A DNA stretch of 64,000 nucleotides from Cytospora piceicola (taxonomy: Eukaryota; Ascomycota; Sordariomycetes; Diaporthales; Cytosporaceae): the NCBI GenBank assembly GCA_023375675.1, contig JALQBC010000002.1:1488001-1552000 (forward strand), written 5' to 3'. Positions 1 to 12,405 of the stretch are shown in pieces. A model generated the notes under the pieces. The model was not told where the DNA came from. It was given only the letters and a program-made list of their open reading frames with translations, and did not search any database. Each line of letters begins with the position of its first letter. Within the stretch, counting starts at the first letter, position 1. A program made the position numbers and the translations under genes.

Positions 1-48
1 AACAAGTCGGGCAGACGCCGCAAGCGCGCGCACCGGCCAGAAGTTCAA

Positions 49-1742
49 TCAAGACCTACTCCACACCTTCCCACCAGTCAGATAAAACCACCCGAGGGCC
101 AGGGCCAGCCACCTCAGCAACGCACCGTTCCTCTCGGACGTGCCGAGGCCGAGCACGAGCCTGACCCAGTAGGCGAGCCCGCGCACGACCTTGCCGTCGC
201 GGTCGAAGTCGGGCTTCTTCTCCAGCAGGCGCATGAGCCGGAGCTGCTTCCAGTCGTAGGGCTGGTACCGGACGCGCATCGAGGACTCGACCCAGCCCGG
301 GGTCTGCGCGATGGTGCGGAAGTGCGTGAAGGCGTCGTACGAGGCCTTGCCGCGGTAGGAGCCGGTGCCGGACTCGCCCACGCCGCCGAAGGGCACGCTG
401 TTCATCGAGCCGTGCATGAAGGAGTCGTTCCAGGTCGCACCGCCGGAGGTCACGGCGTTGAGGACTTTGGATGTGTTAGTAGTCAAGTCAGGAAGAGGGG
501 ATATTAGCACAGATGGCTGGACGTACGCTTGTTGAACTCATCCTTGGTGCCGAAGCCAAACAGAGCCAGAGGGGTAGGATCGACCTTGTTGGCAAGTTCG
601 ATAGCCTCGCCGAGGGTATCGAAGGGGATGATGGAAAACACGGGTCCAAAGGACTCCTCCTTCATCATGCTGTCATCAATGGAGTTGACCAAGACCGCAG
701 TAGGCGCGATGAAGAGCTCCGACTGGTCCATCTCACCGCCCAAAACGATCTTGCCCGTGCTGTCGTCCACCATCTTCTTCATCCGCAGGAAGTGCCTCTC
801 GTTGATGACGCGGCAGAGGTCAGGACTGGCCTTCGCACCCTGGGGGAACACCTCCTTGAAGGCGGCATTGAGATGCTTGATGAAGTCGTCCAGGACCTCT
901 CGATCCACCAGGACGTAGTTCTGCGAGAGGCACACCTGACCGGCGTTGAGCGTCTTGCCCCAGAGCAACCGCTTCGCGGCCAGCTTCACGTCGGCGTTGC
1001 GGGTGACAAAGGCCGGGTTGCGGCCGCCAAGCTCGAGAGTGATTGGGGTCAGGTTCTCGGCTGCCTTCTTGGCGATGATGCGGGCGACCTGGGCGCTGCC
1101 AGTGTAGAAGATCTTGTCCCATTTCTGATCGAGCAGGGCAGTGGTCTCAGGCACAGGGCCGTTCACGACGCGGTAGGACGCAGGGTCGAGGTACTTCTCG
1201 ACGATCTTCTTGATGACCATGGCGACGTTGGGGGAGCTCTCAGAGGGCTTCACCACGGCAGTACAGCCAGCAGCGATGGCGCCGACCAGGGGGGCAACGG
1301 TCAACTGGAAGGGGAAGTTGTAAGTGCCAATGATGAGGGCAGTGCCAAGAGGCTCCTTGCGGACGCGGACTTTGTTGGGCTTGAAGATGAAAGGAACGGA
1401 GGGGCTTCCAAGGAAGTCATCCTTGGCGAACTTGTCAAGGTGCTCGAGCATGAACATGCAATCGTTGGCAACCCAGTCGATCTCGGTGAAGTTGGACTCG
1501 TACGCAGACTTTCGAAGGTCGCGTCGCAAAGCCTCCTCGAGCTGAGGCCCGCAGTCCTTGACACCCCAGTACAGCTTGCGCAGCTGCACCTTGCGATACT
1601 CCAGGTCCTTTGTCTTGAAGGTGCGGAAAGTCGAACGCACGGAAGCGCAGATCTCTGGGATAGTGTCGAGGGGAGTAGCAGCGAAGACTGGAATGTCAGT
1701 CTTGGAGGCCTTGTCGGCGCTCAACTGCTTTGTCTGATCCAT
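49..1742 (-). CDS. fatty aldehyde dehydrogenase (ALDH3 type, Hfd1-like)
   Basis: Two exons, 1742-527 and 464-49; intron 465-526 (donor GTACGT, branch CTAAC, phase 1); 543 aa. Oxidises long-chain aliphatic aldehydes to fatty acids with NAD(P)+. Visible family features are the cofactor-pocket region near residues 138-170 (IGTYNFPF, VVKPSE), general-base Glu237 in LELGG, catalytic Cys271 in GQVCLS, and the C-terminal PFGGVGESG motif in exon 2. A hydrophobic segment close to the C-terminus (WLALALGWFYLTGG) fits the tail anchor of ALDH3/FALDH enzymes, so it probably sits on ER, lipid-droplet or outer mitochondrial membrane. Length and architecture match yeast Hfd1 and fungal homologues. The junction codon is inferred from splice motifs. 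The 48 bases before it are presumably 3' UTR. Confidence 0.93.
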
Positions 1743-2600
1743 TTTGACTAATAAATCAAGGTTGAAACTGATACCAAATGGGTGGTACTAGAAGGGAACA
1801 AAGGTAACCAAATAGTTCTTTTCCTCCTATGGTGAATCAAAAGTAAACACTGATGATGAGTGAGGGGGAGGACAGATTATTGATGAGATTGATATGATTG
1901 ATATGTTGCAACGTCGAGTGTTTTACGCCGCAAAACCACTTGGATCGTCACACAAACAGACAATTAAGTGATTGAGATCTAGTTGATTGTTCAAGATGGA
2001 TACTTAGGGAGGAGAGTCTTGACAATAACAAAGAGAGAGCATGTATGTGGTGGTAGTAGTAGTGGTGGTGGTGGTGGGGTTGGTCACATGTGAAGGTGGA
2101 GTCGACAGTTGGTGAAGCTACAAGCAAGGAACATTGAATTAGGGAAGGCTTGGCATGTTGGTCGTTGGTCGGCTTGGTCGGCGGTTGAATGGGCCCGCTC
2201 GGACCCGCTCTGCCGTTTAATAAGGCTTGATACGGTTAGAGACCAGCTCCCCACACTTTGAAGTAACGACGGAAGCTTCCCACAGCCGAGGCTAGGCAGC
2301 TAGGTGATTGATTGTACATTACATACCTAGGTAGTATGACATTGTTCTTGACAGACATCACTACACAGCATACGCTCTAAGCTGAAGCCGACTCCTCCTT
2401 AGGTCGGGGTTAGGACGGAGCTACCGGTCTAGGTCTGAGGCTGGTTAAGGATAGACACCAACTGACCTGGTGTGGAGCGCCCTCAGAAACGGAGCTGTCC
2501 TTTACTCGGGATGCATCTTGCATTTTGCCATAAAACATTATCGGTTGACTAACTACCTACAAACCACCTGGTTTCCAAACATTGACCCCGATTCCCCTCT
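1743..2600. other. intergenic, aldehyde dehydrogenase upstream region
   Basis: No coding sequence is recognised. The stretch lies upstream of the aldehyde dehydrogenase start and downstream of the b561 gene stop, so it should hold the former's promoter. It contains a GTG/GTA trinucleotide run at 2046-2079 and one perfect TACCTAGGTA palindrome at 2324-2333. Confidence 0.6.
2046..2079. repeat. GTG/GTA trinucleotide microsatellite
   Basis: A run of GTG and GTA triplets (gtggtggtagtagtag followed by repeated gtg) in the upstream region of the aldehyde dehydrogenase gene. Confidence 0.8.
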
Positions 2601-4214
2601 TCATGTGTATGCGGGTGGAGGCTGCGCTACACTGACATGAACATTACCATTCTTCCTCTGAGGACCCATCTCAAACGACTGGGCATGCATATCGTGTTGG
2701 CCTTGGACTATCCAGGGCTCCGCGTTGTACCCAGGAGGCCCTTCGGTCTGTGCCTGTGCCTCTCGACGCCGGCGATATCTGACGACCAGGAGCTTGAAAG
2801 ACAGCACAAACAATATGACTGAGGTAACGGCAAGGACGAGGCCGAGCAGGGCATAGTCATATCCTGGTGAGCGGGCAAGGGGGAATCCGCTGCAAATTTG
2901 AGTCAGTCAGATACAGCCAAACAAGCATACAAGAGTTTGTTCTTACAGGAAGCCGTTGGCGATGCCAAGCACAATAGTCAACCTGCCCATCCAGACGTGG
3001 ACAGGAGCCAGCTTGGTCGGCTTCTGGTCCTTCTTGGATTGGCGATGGTGCATGAAGCCCACCACGAACTGGGCTAGGAGGAAGATGAAGACGATAAGAC
3101 CGATGATTTGATGAGCGGAGTTGAAGTTCTTGGACTGGAGAGGCATTGTTAGCAAGCGGCCTCGAAATCGAGGGTCTTCCCCGGGGGCAACCTACCCTGT
3201 TGTAGAGGGTACTCGTCTTGATCCCGAGGCCAACGCCCACGACGACCCCGATCACAGCAACTCCCTGGTTGATACCGTGCCATCTCACCCACTCCCCGAC
3301 CCTCAGGACCAGAACACCAAACGGCATCAGACCGAGAAAACACCCGATCATAAAGACGGCATGTGCGACAGCCACCCAGTCGTTCATACCCTCGGTGACC
3401 TTGCCAACCAACGTGGACCCATCGTCGTCATCGGCAGTACTGGAGTTCAAAACAGCAGGGCCAGCAGAACCGGTAGCCTGTTTCATGTCCATGGTGAAGG
3501 CCCCATGCTCATAATGCAGCTTGACCGACGCCTGCTGGCTGTCACTCTTCACGTCTCCACTCGGTCCCGTCGCAAACATGAACTCCTGGGCCGTGCTGTT
3601 CACATCTATCGACCCGCCGGGCCAGCTCCTGCAGTTGTGGCACACGGCGCTGTATACATATGTCGTGGTGTTCACCAGGCCGGTGTTGTTCGTCAGTGTC
3701 TCGTAGTCGAGGCTGGGGTAGTACTCGGGTTCGGTGTGACCGGTTGCCAGACGGGGCGAGAATGTCACATTCTCGCCCGAGGCCGAGGAGTAGATCATGA
3801 GGACGAGGGTTCCGGGCATCTGGTGGCTACCAAGCCCGACTGCGGCCCAGTACTCGCCGCGAGGCATCGCCAGGCTGAAGTAGAGGTCATCATTGGTGGG
3901 GTCCTCGGGGATGCTGAGGCCAAAGGCGAGAGATTGGGAGGGTGAAACAAAGACGGAATGTGCAGCCAAAGAATGAGATATGAGAGCTAAAGAGGCACAA
4001 TGTCAGTTATTTGCGATCATGTGTAAGCGATTCCCTGGATAAAGTCGCAGATGAAGCACTTTGAGTTGACGGACGGTCGTCTTGTGAACGGGGGGGGGGG
4101 TTGGTCTGCCAAGGTGAAGTAACCCTAGGGTTGTTCTTCAGGGGTAAGGGGGGAGACTGCTTCCGTACCTGCCATGGCCAGCACGGCTCCTGCTGAACGG
4201 AATATTTTCCCCAT
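2601..4214 (-). CDS. secreted-entry DOMON domain plus cytochrome b561 membrane protein
   Basis: Four exons: 4214-4169, 3986-3196, 3134-2947, 2889-2601; 437 aa. Exon 1 was found from splice logic and completes a signal peptide (MGKIFRSAGAVLAMA, continuing to SHSLA before AHSVF). Residues about 25-180 form a cellobiose-dehydrogenase-type cytochrome/DOMON domain with a candidate heme Met in GSHQMPG and the CHNCRSWPGGS segment typical of the family. A helix bundle with cytochrome b561 features follows; likely heme-ligand histidines are about 224, 252, 287 and 325. The short cytoplasmic tail has an RRRR stop-transfer and ends PPPAYT. Such proteins are thought to pass electrons across the plasma membrane to an extracellular heme domain, possibly as ferric or other trans-membrane reductases; the substrate cannot be read from sequence. 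Confidence 0.9.
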
Positions 4215-4548
4215 CTTCTCTGCAAATATGTTGATTGTCTCGTCGACAAAGTCGGATAACAACCACAAGATGGAACGAAGACATTTTCCCCTGGGCAATC
4301 AAGACCATTATACTTCCCCAGATGCAGCACCAAAACTAGTGTAGTCACAGCAGGCGCCTTGAAAACCGGCCATGAATGTGGAGCCTTCTCATTCGACCGC
4401 TAACCGCCGCACTACACTCATCGATATCTTTTTATAACCACCACCATATTACACAGGCGGCAATCAGATCGACAGGGACCAGACTTCTGATCGCTTGGTA
4501 CTGATTCCACCTCTCGATAGGGGAGTTAATTCCTGCTCTGGGCAGGGA
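4215..4548. other. short intergenic spacer
   Basis: The spacer lies between the P450 stop and the b561 start on the same strand and must contain the b561 promoter. No gene or clear motif is seen. Confidence 0.5.
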
Positions 4549-6315
4549 TCACAGACACTCCCGCTTGGTGATCTTCACATCCAGGCCACCCTCTTGCCGG
4601 GGAAACCAGCTGTTGATGACCTTCCACTCTTGCTCCGGCCCAACAGGCTCCATCTCATACCGCGCCACAAGCGTTGCCAGGACTTTGTATACCTGGTAGA
4701 GTCCAAGATGCTTGCCGATACATGTCCTCCTACCTCCTCCGAACGTCAGGTCGATGCTGTTCATGGCTGCCAGGCGCTCCTCGAACTGCTCTTCCGACTC
4801 ACCACCGTCCACATCTCGCAACCACCTTTCCGGTCTAAATTCTTCAGCATCTTGTCCATATATGTCTTTGTTCCTGCACAGGATATACGGGTTTAGTCCG
4901 ACGGCAACTCCCTCTGGTAGCAGGCTGCCATCTGAAAGTCGACAGCCTCCTTGCGGAGCATATCGCTCCAAGGGCATCGATACCCCCGGCAAGATGCGCA
5001 GCGCCTCGCGAACCACGGCCTCGAAGTACGGGATAGAGTGGGCGTCTTTGTACGAAACGGGCGTTGCCTTGTGCAACCCGGCAGCCAAAGTTTCCTGTTG
5101 CAGTCGTTTCCAAATGCGCTGGTCGCGGAGGCAGTAGTAGAAGGCTGACCTGAGCGTCAGAGCTGTTGTATCCGCGCCCGCGATCAGGTTGATCATCAAC
5201 CACGAAATGATTTGAGCGTCGTCGACCTCCCTGGGGTCGGCATTCTTCGCCTCGATAAACCTGTCTAGAAAGTCGGGCTTCTGGGGGTCGTGATAGTCTT
5301 TGTCATTACCCTGGTAGCGATCGACCAGGTGCTTCAGAGAGATGCCAGTGATGGTGCTGAACCCCGGGGGCCCAATACGCATGACAGGATTCTTTCCCAA
5401 CCAATGGTCGAGGGCTGGGATCATGCCCACGACGGAGAAGTAGTCCAATGCGCTCTCCGAGTCCCCGAGGGTTCCATCAAAATCGTGGCCCTTCTCGAGG
5501 TAACCGATCGGTTGACTGAACGTCACCACGCCCACCACGTCCCAAGCATAATATAGGAGCCATGGCCCGAGATCGAAAGGCTTACCCTGGCCCGAGAAGC
5601 GAGTCTCCAGAGCCTGACAAAACTGGCTTATCATCGTATCCATATGAGGCTCTAGTGCTGCTACGCCGGCCGGGGAGTAGTATTTGGCTATTGGCCTCTT
5701 CTCTTTGGCATGCTTTTTCGAGTCCGTCTCACTGAAGATGTTGTATACGATCTTGCCATTGACTAAGGCACTGCAGCCGTGATAGAATTCCGTCTGTTGG
5801 CCATGGGTCAGTCCTTCGCTAGAACCAATATTTGCCTGACGGGCTCACCTTTCTCCAGTCACCTTTGATCCCGCCGAAGACAGGTCTCACCATCTCGGGG
5901 AGGTCGACATCCACGACATTGGGACCGACGCGCACGATGTGGCCATAATCCTCATGAAGCCTCTGGTAAACCAGATGAAGACTACCGCGATAAGTGTGAT
6001 ACAGTCTCCAAAGGTTCGTATATCCTGGTCGATTTTGTCAACGCTCCGCAGTTCCACACCCACGTTCTGTTGTGCGAGCTTGGCCTTACTAGCCAGGAAT
6101 GGCCCTGGGTACCTCCTCAACGGGGAGGCAAGTTGTCCCCAAATATTCCATAGGAGGAATGTAGCCAGTGGAAGACACAACAACACCAAGGGGAAGTTGT
6201 TGGCAGCAGTGTCCAAAGACCCCGTTTTTGCTGTTCTATTCGCCATTACTGGACGCTTTGACTCGTTGAAAGAGGCAGATTCAATAAGCGATGAGCAAGT
6301 GCTCGAAGCGACCAT
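4549..6315 (-). CDS. cytochrome P450 monooxygenase (pisatin-demethylase-like group)
   Basis: Three exons: 6315-6090, 6024-5849, 5793-4549; introns of 65 and 55 nt; 548 aa. A membrane anchor (FPLVLLCLPLATFLLW, about residues 41-56) precedes the proline-rich hinge SPLRRYPGPF. The exon 1/2 junction was placed so that the conserved YTNLWRLYH segment is restored. Core motifs: I-helix AGADTT at 339-344, EALR (ExxR) at 397-400, PERW at 455-458, and heme loop FGGGRRTCIG with thiolate Cys492. It is an ER-bound monooxygenase needing a reductase partner. The overall pattern resembles fungal P450s annotated as pisatin demethylase or benzoate 4-monooxygenase, but the substrate cannot be assigned. Neighbours do not form a clear biosynthetic cluster. 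Confidence 0.92.
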
Positions 6316-6688
6316 GAGAGATCAAATCGACCCGAGTGCACACAAAGTATCTGTGATCGCCACCAGTGTCCCGGTGAGCCAGTGAGGGGTAGGCATCATG
6401 TTGGCCCCTGTCCTCCATCACTTTTTGGCCTGTCTCCAGCTAGTGAGGAGGGGAGGGCTAAGCTTCCAATGCTACGCTGCGAGTCGATAACGCCATCCAC
6501 ACTTTGAAGAGGCTCTTGATTGTTACAGGGCTACACGGAAGACAGCAGAAACGCCCCCTCCATGTCAGAGTTGCATATGCGGCCCCATAGTGGTAGCAAA
6601 AGAACTACATGTTGGCCATATTGGCAGTATAGCCATACGAAAGACTGACAAGTCAAAATCGACATCAGTTCTATGACAAATGCATGTC
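6316..6688. other. intergenic, P450 promoter and GH31 3' end
   Basis: No gene is seen. The stretch separates the P450 start from the GH31 stop on the same strand. Confidence 0.5.
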
Positions 6689-9600
6689 TCATGAGCTTTC
6701 CAACTCGACCTCAAATCCCCCGGTGAGTGGCTTGTCTATTTTGAAGCTCACCGCACCGCTCTCTTCATCCCTCTCGACAGGCTCGTCCGACCCATTGACC
6801 CTCAGATCTTCTTCTATCAGGCCTCGCTTATCAACGTTCCCGAACCCAAGGATAGTGACCTTCGAGATCTTGACGGGCGTCTCATAGCCAAAAGTCCCTG
6901 TCGCTACAAGCTTGCCATCCGCATAGCTGAACTCCACAAAGGTCGTGCCGTTCTGCTCCAGACTCACTCCGTCGTCTAGATACAGCTGGCCGCTCGCCGC
7001 CCCGTTGCTCCCAAGCGGGACGAGCAGCTCAAAGTTCTTCCCCCTGAGCTCGGTCGTGGTCATGGCCGACTCGGCGCGCAGCGGCACGATTGCCCCGCCC
7101 CTGAGGTACAGCGGGATGTCCGTCAGCCCTTGGTCATCTAGGGTGATGTAGCCCCCGGTGCCGGTGACCTGCACCCCGGTGTACCAGTCGTAGAAGACGT
7201 CCTCGGGGAGGTACACGTCGACCGTCGTGCTGTTCTCCTCGGTCACGGGGGCGACGAGCAGCGCGTCCCCGTAGAAGTACTGCAGCTCGAGGCCGAAGGC
7301 CTCCTCGTCGTCGGGGTAGAGGTAGAACACCGGGTTGATGAGAGGGGTCCCATCCACGGACTGCCGGTACATGGCCGTGTAGATGTAGTCCATTGCCCGG
7401 TAGCGGATGTCGATGACCTTGCGCGCGGCCTCGGCGACCGAATCCCAGCGGTAGAACTCCTGCGGGATCGCGGGCGGGTAGGCATTGTGGTTGCGGAAGA
7501 ACGGGCTGAACGCCCCGAGCGTGGTCCACCGGGCGCAGAGGGGCTCGGTGGTGTTGTCCCCGTAGCCGCAGACATCGGAGCCCACCATCGGCACCTGATA
7601 GATGGAGGCGAATGCCATCATCATCCTGATCGACCATCGGTAATGCTCCCAGTCGGAAATGTTGTCGCCGAGCCAGTGGCCGACCTTTGCGCCGGCGCCC
7701 GAGAACGTGGAACGGGTGATGATCATCGGCCGCAGTCCTGGACGACGGGCGAGCATGGCCTCGCGTGACGCCGACGACATCATGGTCCCATCTGATTGCG
7801 TCTTGGAGTTAGATACTGTTGGGGTACAATGGACTGAGGCTTTACACAGCAGCGCCGGCGAGTTTCTCCCTTGTGTCACGAGTGTACGGGCAAAGGGGAC
7901 AGAAACATATTCCCAGACAAAAACATACAGATATTGTGTGTATCGTACATGGCAAGTCCATTCTGGTGAATGACGTCCGTGTTCACTGTGTGGTTAGATA
8001 TCCCACCCTCTTCTGCATTCCATTCAGGGAGGTAACCAGCAGTATTGTGGATGGGATACTTGGGGTAAAGTAAATCACGGCCCGGAAGGCCAAGTTGCTT
8101 TCCTTCTTCTTGCCGAAGTTTGAGAGTGAGATGGTCGAAAATAGACCCTGGGGATTGGCCTGCCAAGCCGCTTCGCACCTGAGGAACACTTCGGTGCCGG
8201 GTTGCCGCTTCAGGCTGCACGGTTCCATTGCAGTCTGTCCCCGGAGGCTGGAAGTCACACGGCCATCCTGGAAGCGGCCGTGGCCACGTCCGTACAGCCG
8301 GAGGATCAGGCGGATTGCCACTGACCTCTGCCTGCTGATAGGGATCGTTGCAGGGGAAGTTACAGGCGAAGTTGGAAGGCTCATTCATGTCGATCCAGAG
8401 GGCATCGATGTCGACTCCAGATTCGGGACTGAAGAACAATGCAAACTCGTTGTTCCAGTAAGTTGAGATGTTTTGAGAGAACCAGTCCGGAAAGGCTGTC
8501 ACGCCGGGCCAGACAACACCCTGCCATATGGAGCCGTTGGCCCGCAAGAGGAAGATGTTGTCTTCGACGCCTCGATTGAAGGCTGGATAGTCCTGATAGG
8601 CGGTTGCTGGATCGACTGTAACAAGGTAACGTCAGTGCTGGCTGTGCACCAGAGCTGTGACGATAAGCTCACCCATTAAAATATACTGTTGATCATTAGC
8701 GTGCAAATGTTCAACCAACTCCTGCACCATATCGAGGGGGAACCGCTCCGGATCCAGCGAGAAAACCCTGCGTAGATCCATATAGTCTATATCCGTCCAC
8801 ATCGTCTCAAGGGGTATACCGGCCTGGCTGTAGTTATATACCGCCTCGGCAACGTCGTACACGTCTTGGTACCCGTACCGGCACTGGTGAAACCCAAGAC
8901 CCCAGTACGGCATCATGGCGGGCAGGCCAGCGACCCCAGAAAACTGCCTCGCGACGTCCAAGGGCCCGGGCCCAGCAACGAAGTAGAAGTCGAGCACCCC
9001 GCCGAGGGTGTTGTATTCGAGGTACTGTTCAGACTCGTCGGTGCTGTTTATGAAGACGTCCATGCCGTTCGAGTTGAGCAGGAACACGCCGTGCGTCCCC
9101 TCTGAGCCGCGGTGGTCAAAGTAGACGGGATGGTTTCCATACAGGTTGGCGCCCGTCGGGGTACCATAGGCGTCTTGCGACCAGAGTGTCCGGACGTAGT
9201 CGGTCGTGTTGAGGCGGAAGGGATCCGAATGCTCACCGAGGCCGTAGAGGTTTGGACTCTCGGGCAGTCTGGTGCGCAGCCGGAGGTACTGTGTCTCAAA
9301 CACGAGGCTTGCGGCCGAGGTGTCGAATAGTACCGCGCCCGTGTCGACACGGGAGACGTTGAAGGAGAAGGGTGAAACGACATGGTCGAACCTGAGAGCG
9401 GCTGTGGCAGTTCCATTGGAGCTGGTAGGCCTGGGAAACACGGATTCTGGAACTTGGTATACCGAATTGGCTGCGTCTTGGATCTTGACGTGAAGGCGAG
9501 TGTCTGTCTCGTAAGTTACCTCGAGGGTCAACTCTCTCAGATCGTCTCCGTATACATTGCAAGCTGTCCCAGCCAGGGTCAAATCGGCCGTGAGGCCTGT

Positions 9601-9747
9601 TGGTGTGGTCTTGATATTGTGGGCTTCGTAGCCAGGGCAGTCAACGAGGGGATCATCACTTGAGTAGTCCCTCGTGGTCAACGTTGATGCTGCAGATACC
9701 AAACTCGCCAAGAGGCAACTGAGGAGGGCTGGCTTTGCCATAATCAT
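6689..9747 (-). CDS. secreted alpha-glucosidase, glycoside hydrolase family 31
   Basis: Three exons: 9747-8673, 8615-7929, 7791-6689; introns of 57 and 137 nt; 954 aa. A signal peptide ([15 protein letters not shown]) begins at either ATG 9747 or ATG 9741. The N-terminal beta-sandwich (about 30-250) is followed by the GH31 barrel. The catalytic nucleophile is Asp434 in [10 protein letters not shown] and the acid/base is Asp630 in [10 protein letters not shown]; a C-terminal beta-domain follows. Many NxS/T sequons fit a secreted glycoprotein. It hydrolyses terminal alpha-1,4 (and possibly alpha-1,6) glucosyl linkages of maltose and malto-oligosaccharides; length matches fungal AgdC-type enzymes. 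It lies immediately downstream, on the same strand, of another secreted hydrolase (GH43), but the 1.1 kb gap means separate transcription. Confidence 0.95.
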
Positions 9748-10881
9748 AAGATTGAGTTGTCAAGAATCTACTTGAACAGATGTTGCAATGGAATGATCTT
9801 GGAAGCGTTCCACAGTAACGTCATTCAGTTTCCCCTTTATGAGCCCGGGGGAAGCTCGTTATGCGCGCGGCACCGCCCACATGATCGATGCATGACATGA
9901 CATCGCAACTTCCCCTCACGCCCACCAGATAGTGCGTGGTAGAGGTGGCTAGAAACTGACGAAGATCGTCATCACTGTACATGCAAGTTGTCTCGCCGAG
10001 TCTCGGATGGAGGGTTATGGACAGGCTTGTTCTGTCACATGCATGGAAGGGGGAAGCCTGCATGGCAACCAGACTGCCAGACCGGCGAGTGCGGAACTCC
10101 GTATCTTGCCCTGCCTGCGTATTTAAGCGACATGGGGCCGGGGAGCTAGCAGGAAGAAGGAAATGTAGCAAGGGTTGGTGAGAAGTGAGAAGTGAGAAGA
10201 GGAGAAATGGGTGGTCTTTGTTGGTGTTGTAAGGTTTTGGAGAAGAAGGACTAAAGGCGGTTTGTGTTTGTCTCGGTCAGGGATTCCCTGTTGAGATGAG
10301 AGCGGTGGGGAAACATATTGTACAATACAATACAGTAGGTGGTCAGTCAGTGAGTCTACTTATACTAATATAGTTAGTATAGTCTACCGTGGTAGAGAGG
10401 GGATTGACAACCCAACGAATCAGAACAGCTGAGCGTGCCAAATGTGGTAAAGCACTTGCTGCGTCTACACAGTAGTCTACTATGGTACACTATATCACTC
10501 CGGTATCTCTCCCCACAAGCCATCCCCGCATATCCGAGACATCACCAAAGGTAAGCGAACGTACTATGTAAGGTTTCAATGTTTCTACACTAACTTCAAC
10601 ATGGATTGATCCTTGGATAGCACTTGATGCTCGAACTCGTATTGGAACTCAAAATTCCCAATCCCAAGTCTCCGCCACTTGACTTGTTCTGAACTGTTCG
10701 TACGAGGTCGACCCACAGTATTCATTCACTTGTCTGTGTGTGTGGATGAATGTCTATGACACTCTACCATAGTATCCAGCCAGGATCTAGACCTCGGGAG
10801 ATATACATGCCGAGACACGTCCGCATTGTTCTCGGAGAGTGTCTCAGTGTCAGACATCACCAAAAACAGAACCCCCCCCCC
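9748..10881. other. intergenic, promoter of the GH31 gene
   Basis: No gene is recognised. The region should contain the alpha-glucosidase promoter. On the coding strand a TTAAATA element lies near 10119, about 370 bases before the start codon, but its role is unproven. A run of C residues at 10871-10881 abuts the GH43 stop codon. Confidence 0.5.
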
Positions 10882-12405
10882 CTAACTAACAGGCACCATG
10901 ATCCGGTCCACATCCGGCCCGTACGTCCCATCCGTCTGCTCGACGACCACCACGTTCCCGCCCCCCTCCGCCAGCGCACACGTCACCACGCTGCTCCCCG
11001 GGTCCCCCTGCCCCGACGCCGTCGGCAGGAACGCCACCGCCTGCCCCGCCCCGCCGTTGCACCGCACGCTCGCGAACCGCTGCGCCCCGTCCCCGTTCTC
11101 GTACTTGATCCGGATCGTCGTCCCCGCGCCCCCGCCCACCACCCCGCTGAACGTCACGCTGCCCCCGGACGCCCCGCCGATGTACCCCGCCGCCGCGCCC
11201 CCGCTGCACCCCGCGCAGGACACCACCGCCGCGCCCCCGCCCAGGGCCGCGTCCTCGCCCTCCGGGTCGTTCTCGGCGGGGCCCGGCGCCCAGGCCCCGC
11301 CGGATGCGACGTTGGGGACCCAGTTGACGTGGTTGGACATGGACGCCGTCGTCCCCGAGAACTCGAGGGGCAGCCAGACGTACGTCGAGGCCATGAGGTT
11401 GTCCGAGACCCAGCGGTCGCCCATGTAGACTGTCAGGTTGTCCGACACGGGCAGGATGTAGTGGGTCTGGGACGAGTACGTGTCCGACCCGACCGTCGCG
11501 AAGGTCGTCCAGTTGGACCAGCCCGAGGAGAGGTTCGTCGAGAACGTGTAGACGTTGTCGTTGGGGTCCCAGCCGCTCAGGTGCGAGGCGAAGAGGAAGT
11601 AGTACCCGTTCTTCTTGACTATCGCGGGGGCCTCGTAGTCGCCAAAGAGGTAGACAGACGACGACACGTTAAGATAGTCGTCCGTGAGCGCATCTATGCG
11701 GAGGCCGTTCTCGCGCTGTTTCGAGGACACTGTGTTAGCCGGGCAACCTAGGTGTAGTTTATTTCTGTACAAGTCGGCCGACAGGCAGACAGACTTACAT
11801 CCTCAGTCAACAAGTACGCGCTCCCATCGTCATCCTGAAACAGCCCGATATCCCGGCTCTGGTACCCCAGCGGCCGCCAGCTCCCCAGGTACTCGTACGA
11901 CCCGCACACCTCGTCCCCCGTCGCCACCCCGACCTTGGCCTCCCCGTACGACGAGGAGTCGATGTGCATGTAGAGCACGTACTTGCCCGTCGCCAAGTTG
12001 TAGATGACCTTGGGCCGCTCCACGACCCTGTCGGGCCCGAGGTCGCCGGCCGACGAGGTCCGCGACAGCAGCGCGCCGACGTGGGTCCACGACACCAGGT
12101 CCGTCGAGGAGTAGCAGTTGACGTTCTGGAAGGCCGACCCGTTGGTCTTGTCCTCGCCGATCAGGTAGTATGTGCCGTCGACCTCGATGACCCCCGCGCC
12201 GTGGGCCTGCACGTGAGCACCGGTGTTGGTCTGGTGGGTGCGTCAGTCAACGGCCGTTTCTTCTCTTTTTCTTGTATCATTTGAAACTTCTCGGTACAGG
12301 GGGATCACTCACACCCGTCCATGTTGCCCCCGGGACGATCTGAAGCGACGCATAAGCCACACTCGCCGAGAGCAGCAGCGAGGCCGACTGGAGTAGGTTC
12401 ACCAT
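10882..12405 (-). CDS. secreted GH43 exo-beta-1,3-galactanase-like enzyme with C-terminal CBM35-like domain
   Basis: Three exons: 12405-12313, 12230-11799, 11715-10882; 452 aa. Exon 1 encodes a signal peptide (VNLLQSASLLLSASVAYA). The five-bladed propeller covers about residues 35-320, with HGAGVIEVDGTYYLIGED, RDIGLFQDDDGSAYLLTED and SHLSGWDPNDNVY, signatures of the galactan 1,3-beta-galactosidase branch of GH43. Glu203 in DYEAP is the expected catalytic acid; in a characterised basidiomycete member a glutamine is proposed to replace the base, and Gln258 (SSQTHY) is a candidate equivalent here. Residues about 335-452 form a Gly/Ala-rich beta-domain resembling CBM35, with two Cys in SCAGCSGG. 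The expected role is exo-cleavage of beta-1,3-galactan backbones of arabinogalactan proteins. The C-terminal third is markedly more GC-rich than neighbouring coding sequence. Confidence 0.9.

Noticed and set aside
513..1751. 412-codon plus-strand frame opposite the aldehyde dehydrogenase
   Set aside because: It mirrors the real exon; GC-biased codons on the minus strand leave the antisense frame open. The minus frame has full ALDH motifs, this one has none.
10750..11751. 333-codon plus-strand frame across the GH43 exon
   Set aside because: Arg/Pro/His-rich antisense shadow of the real gene.
1..12405. P450 plus neighbouring genes as a secondary-metabolite cluster
   Set aside because: No polyketide synthase, peptide synthetase, terpene cyclase, prenyltransferase, transporter or pathway regulator is adjacent; neighbours are hydrolases and housekeeping-type redox genes.
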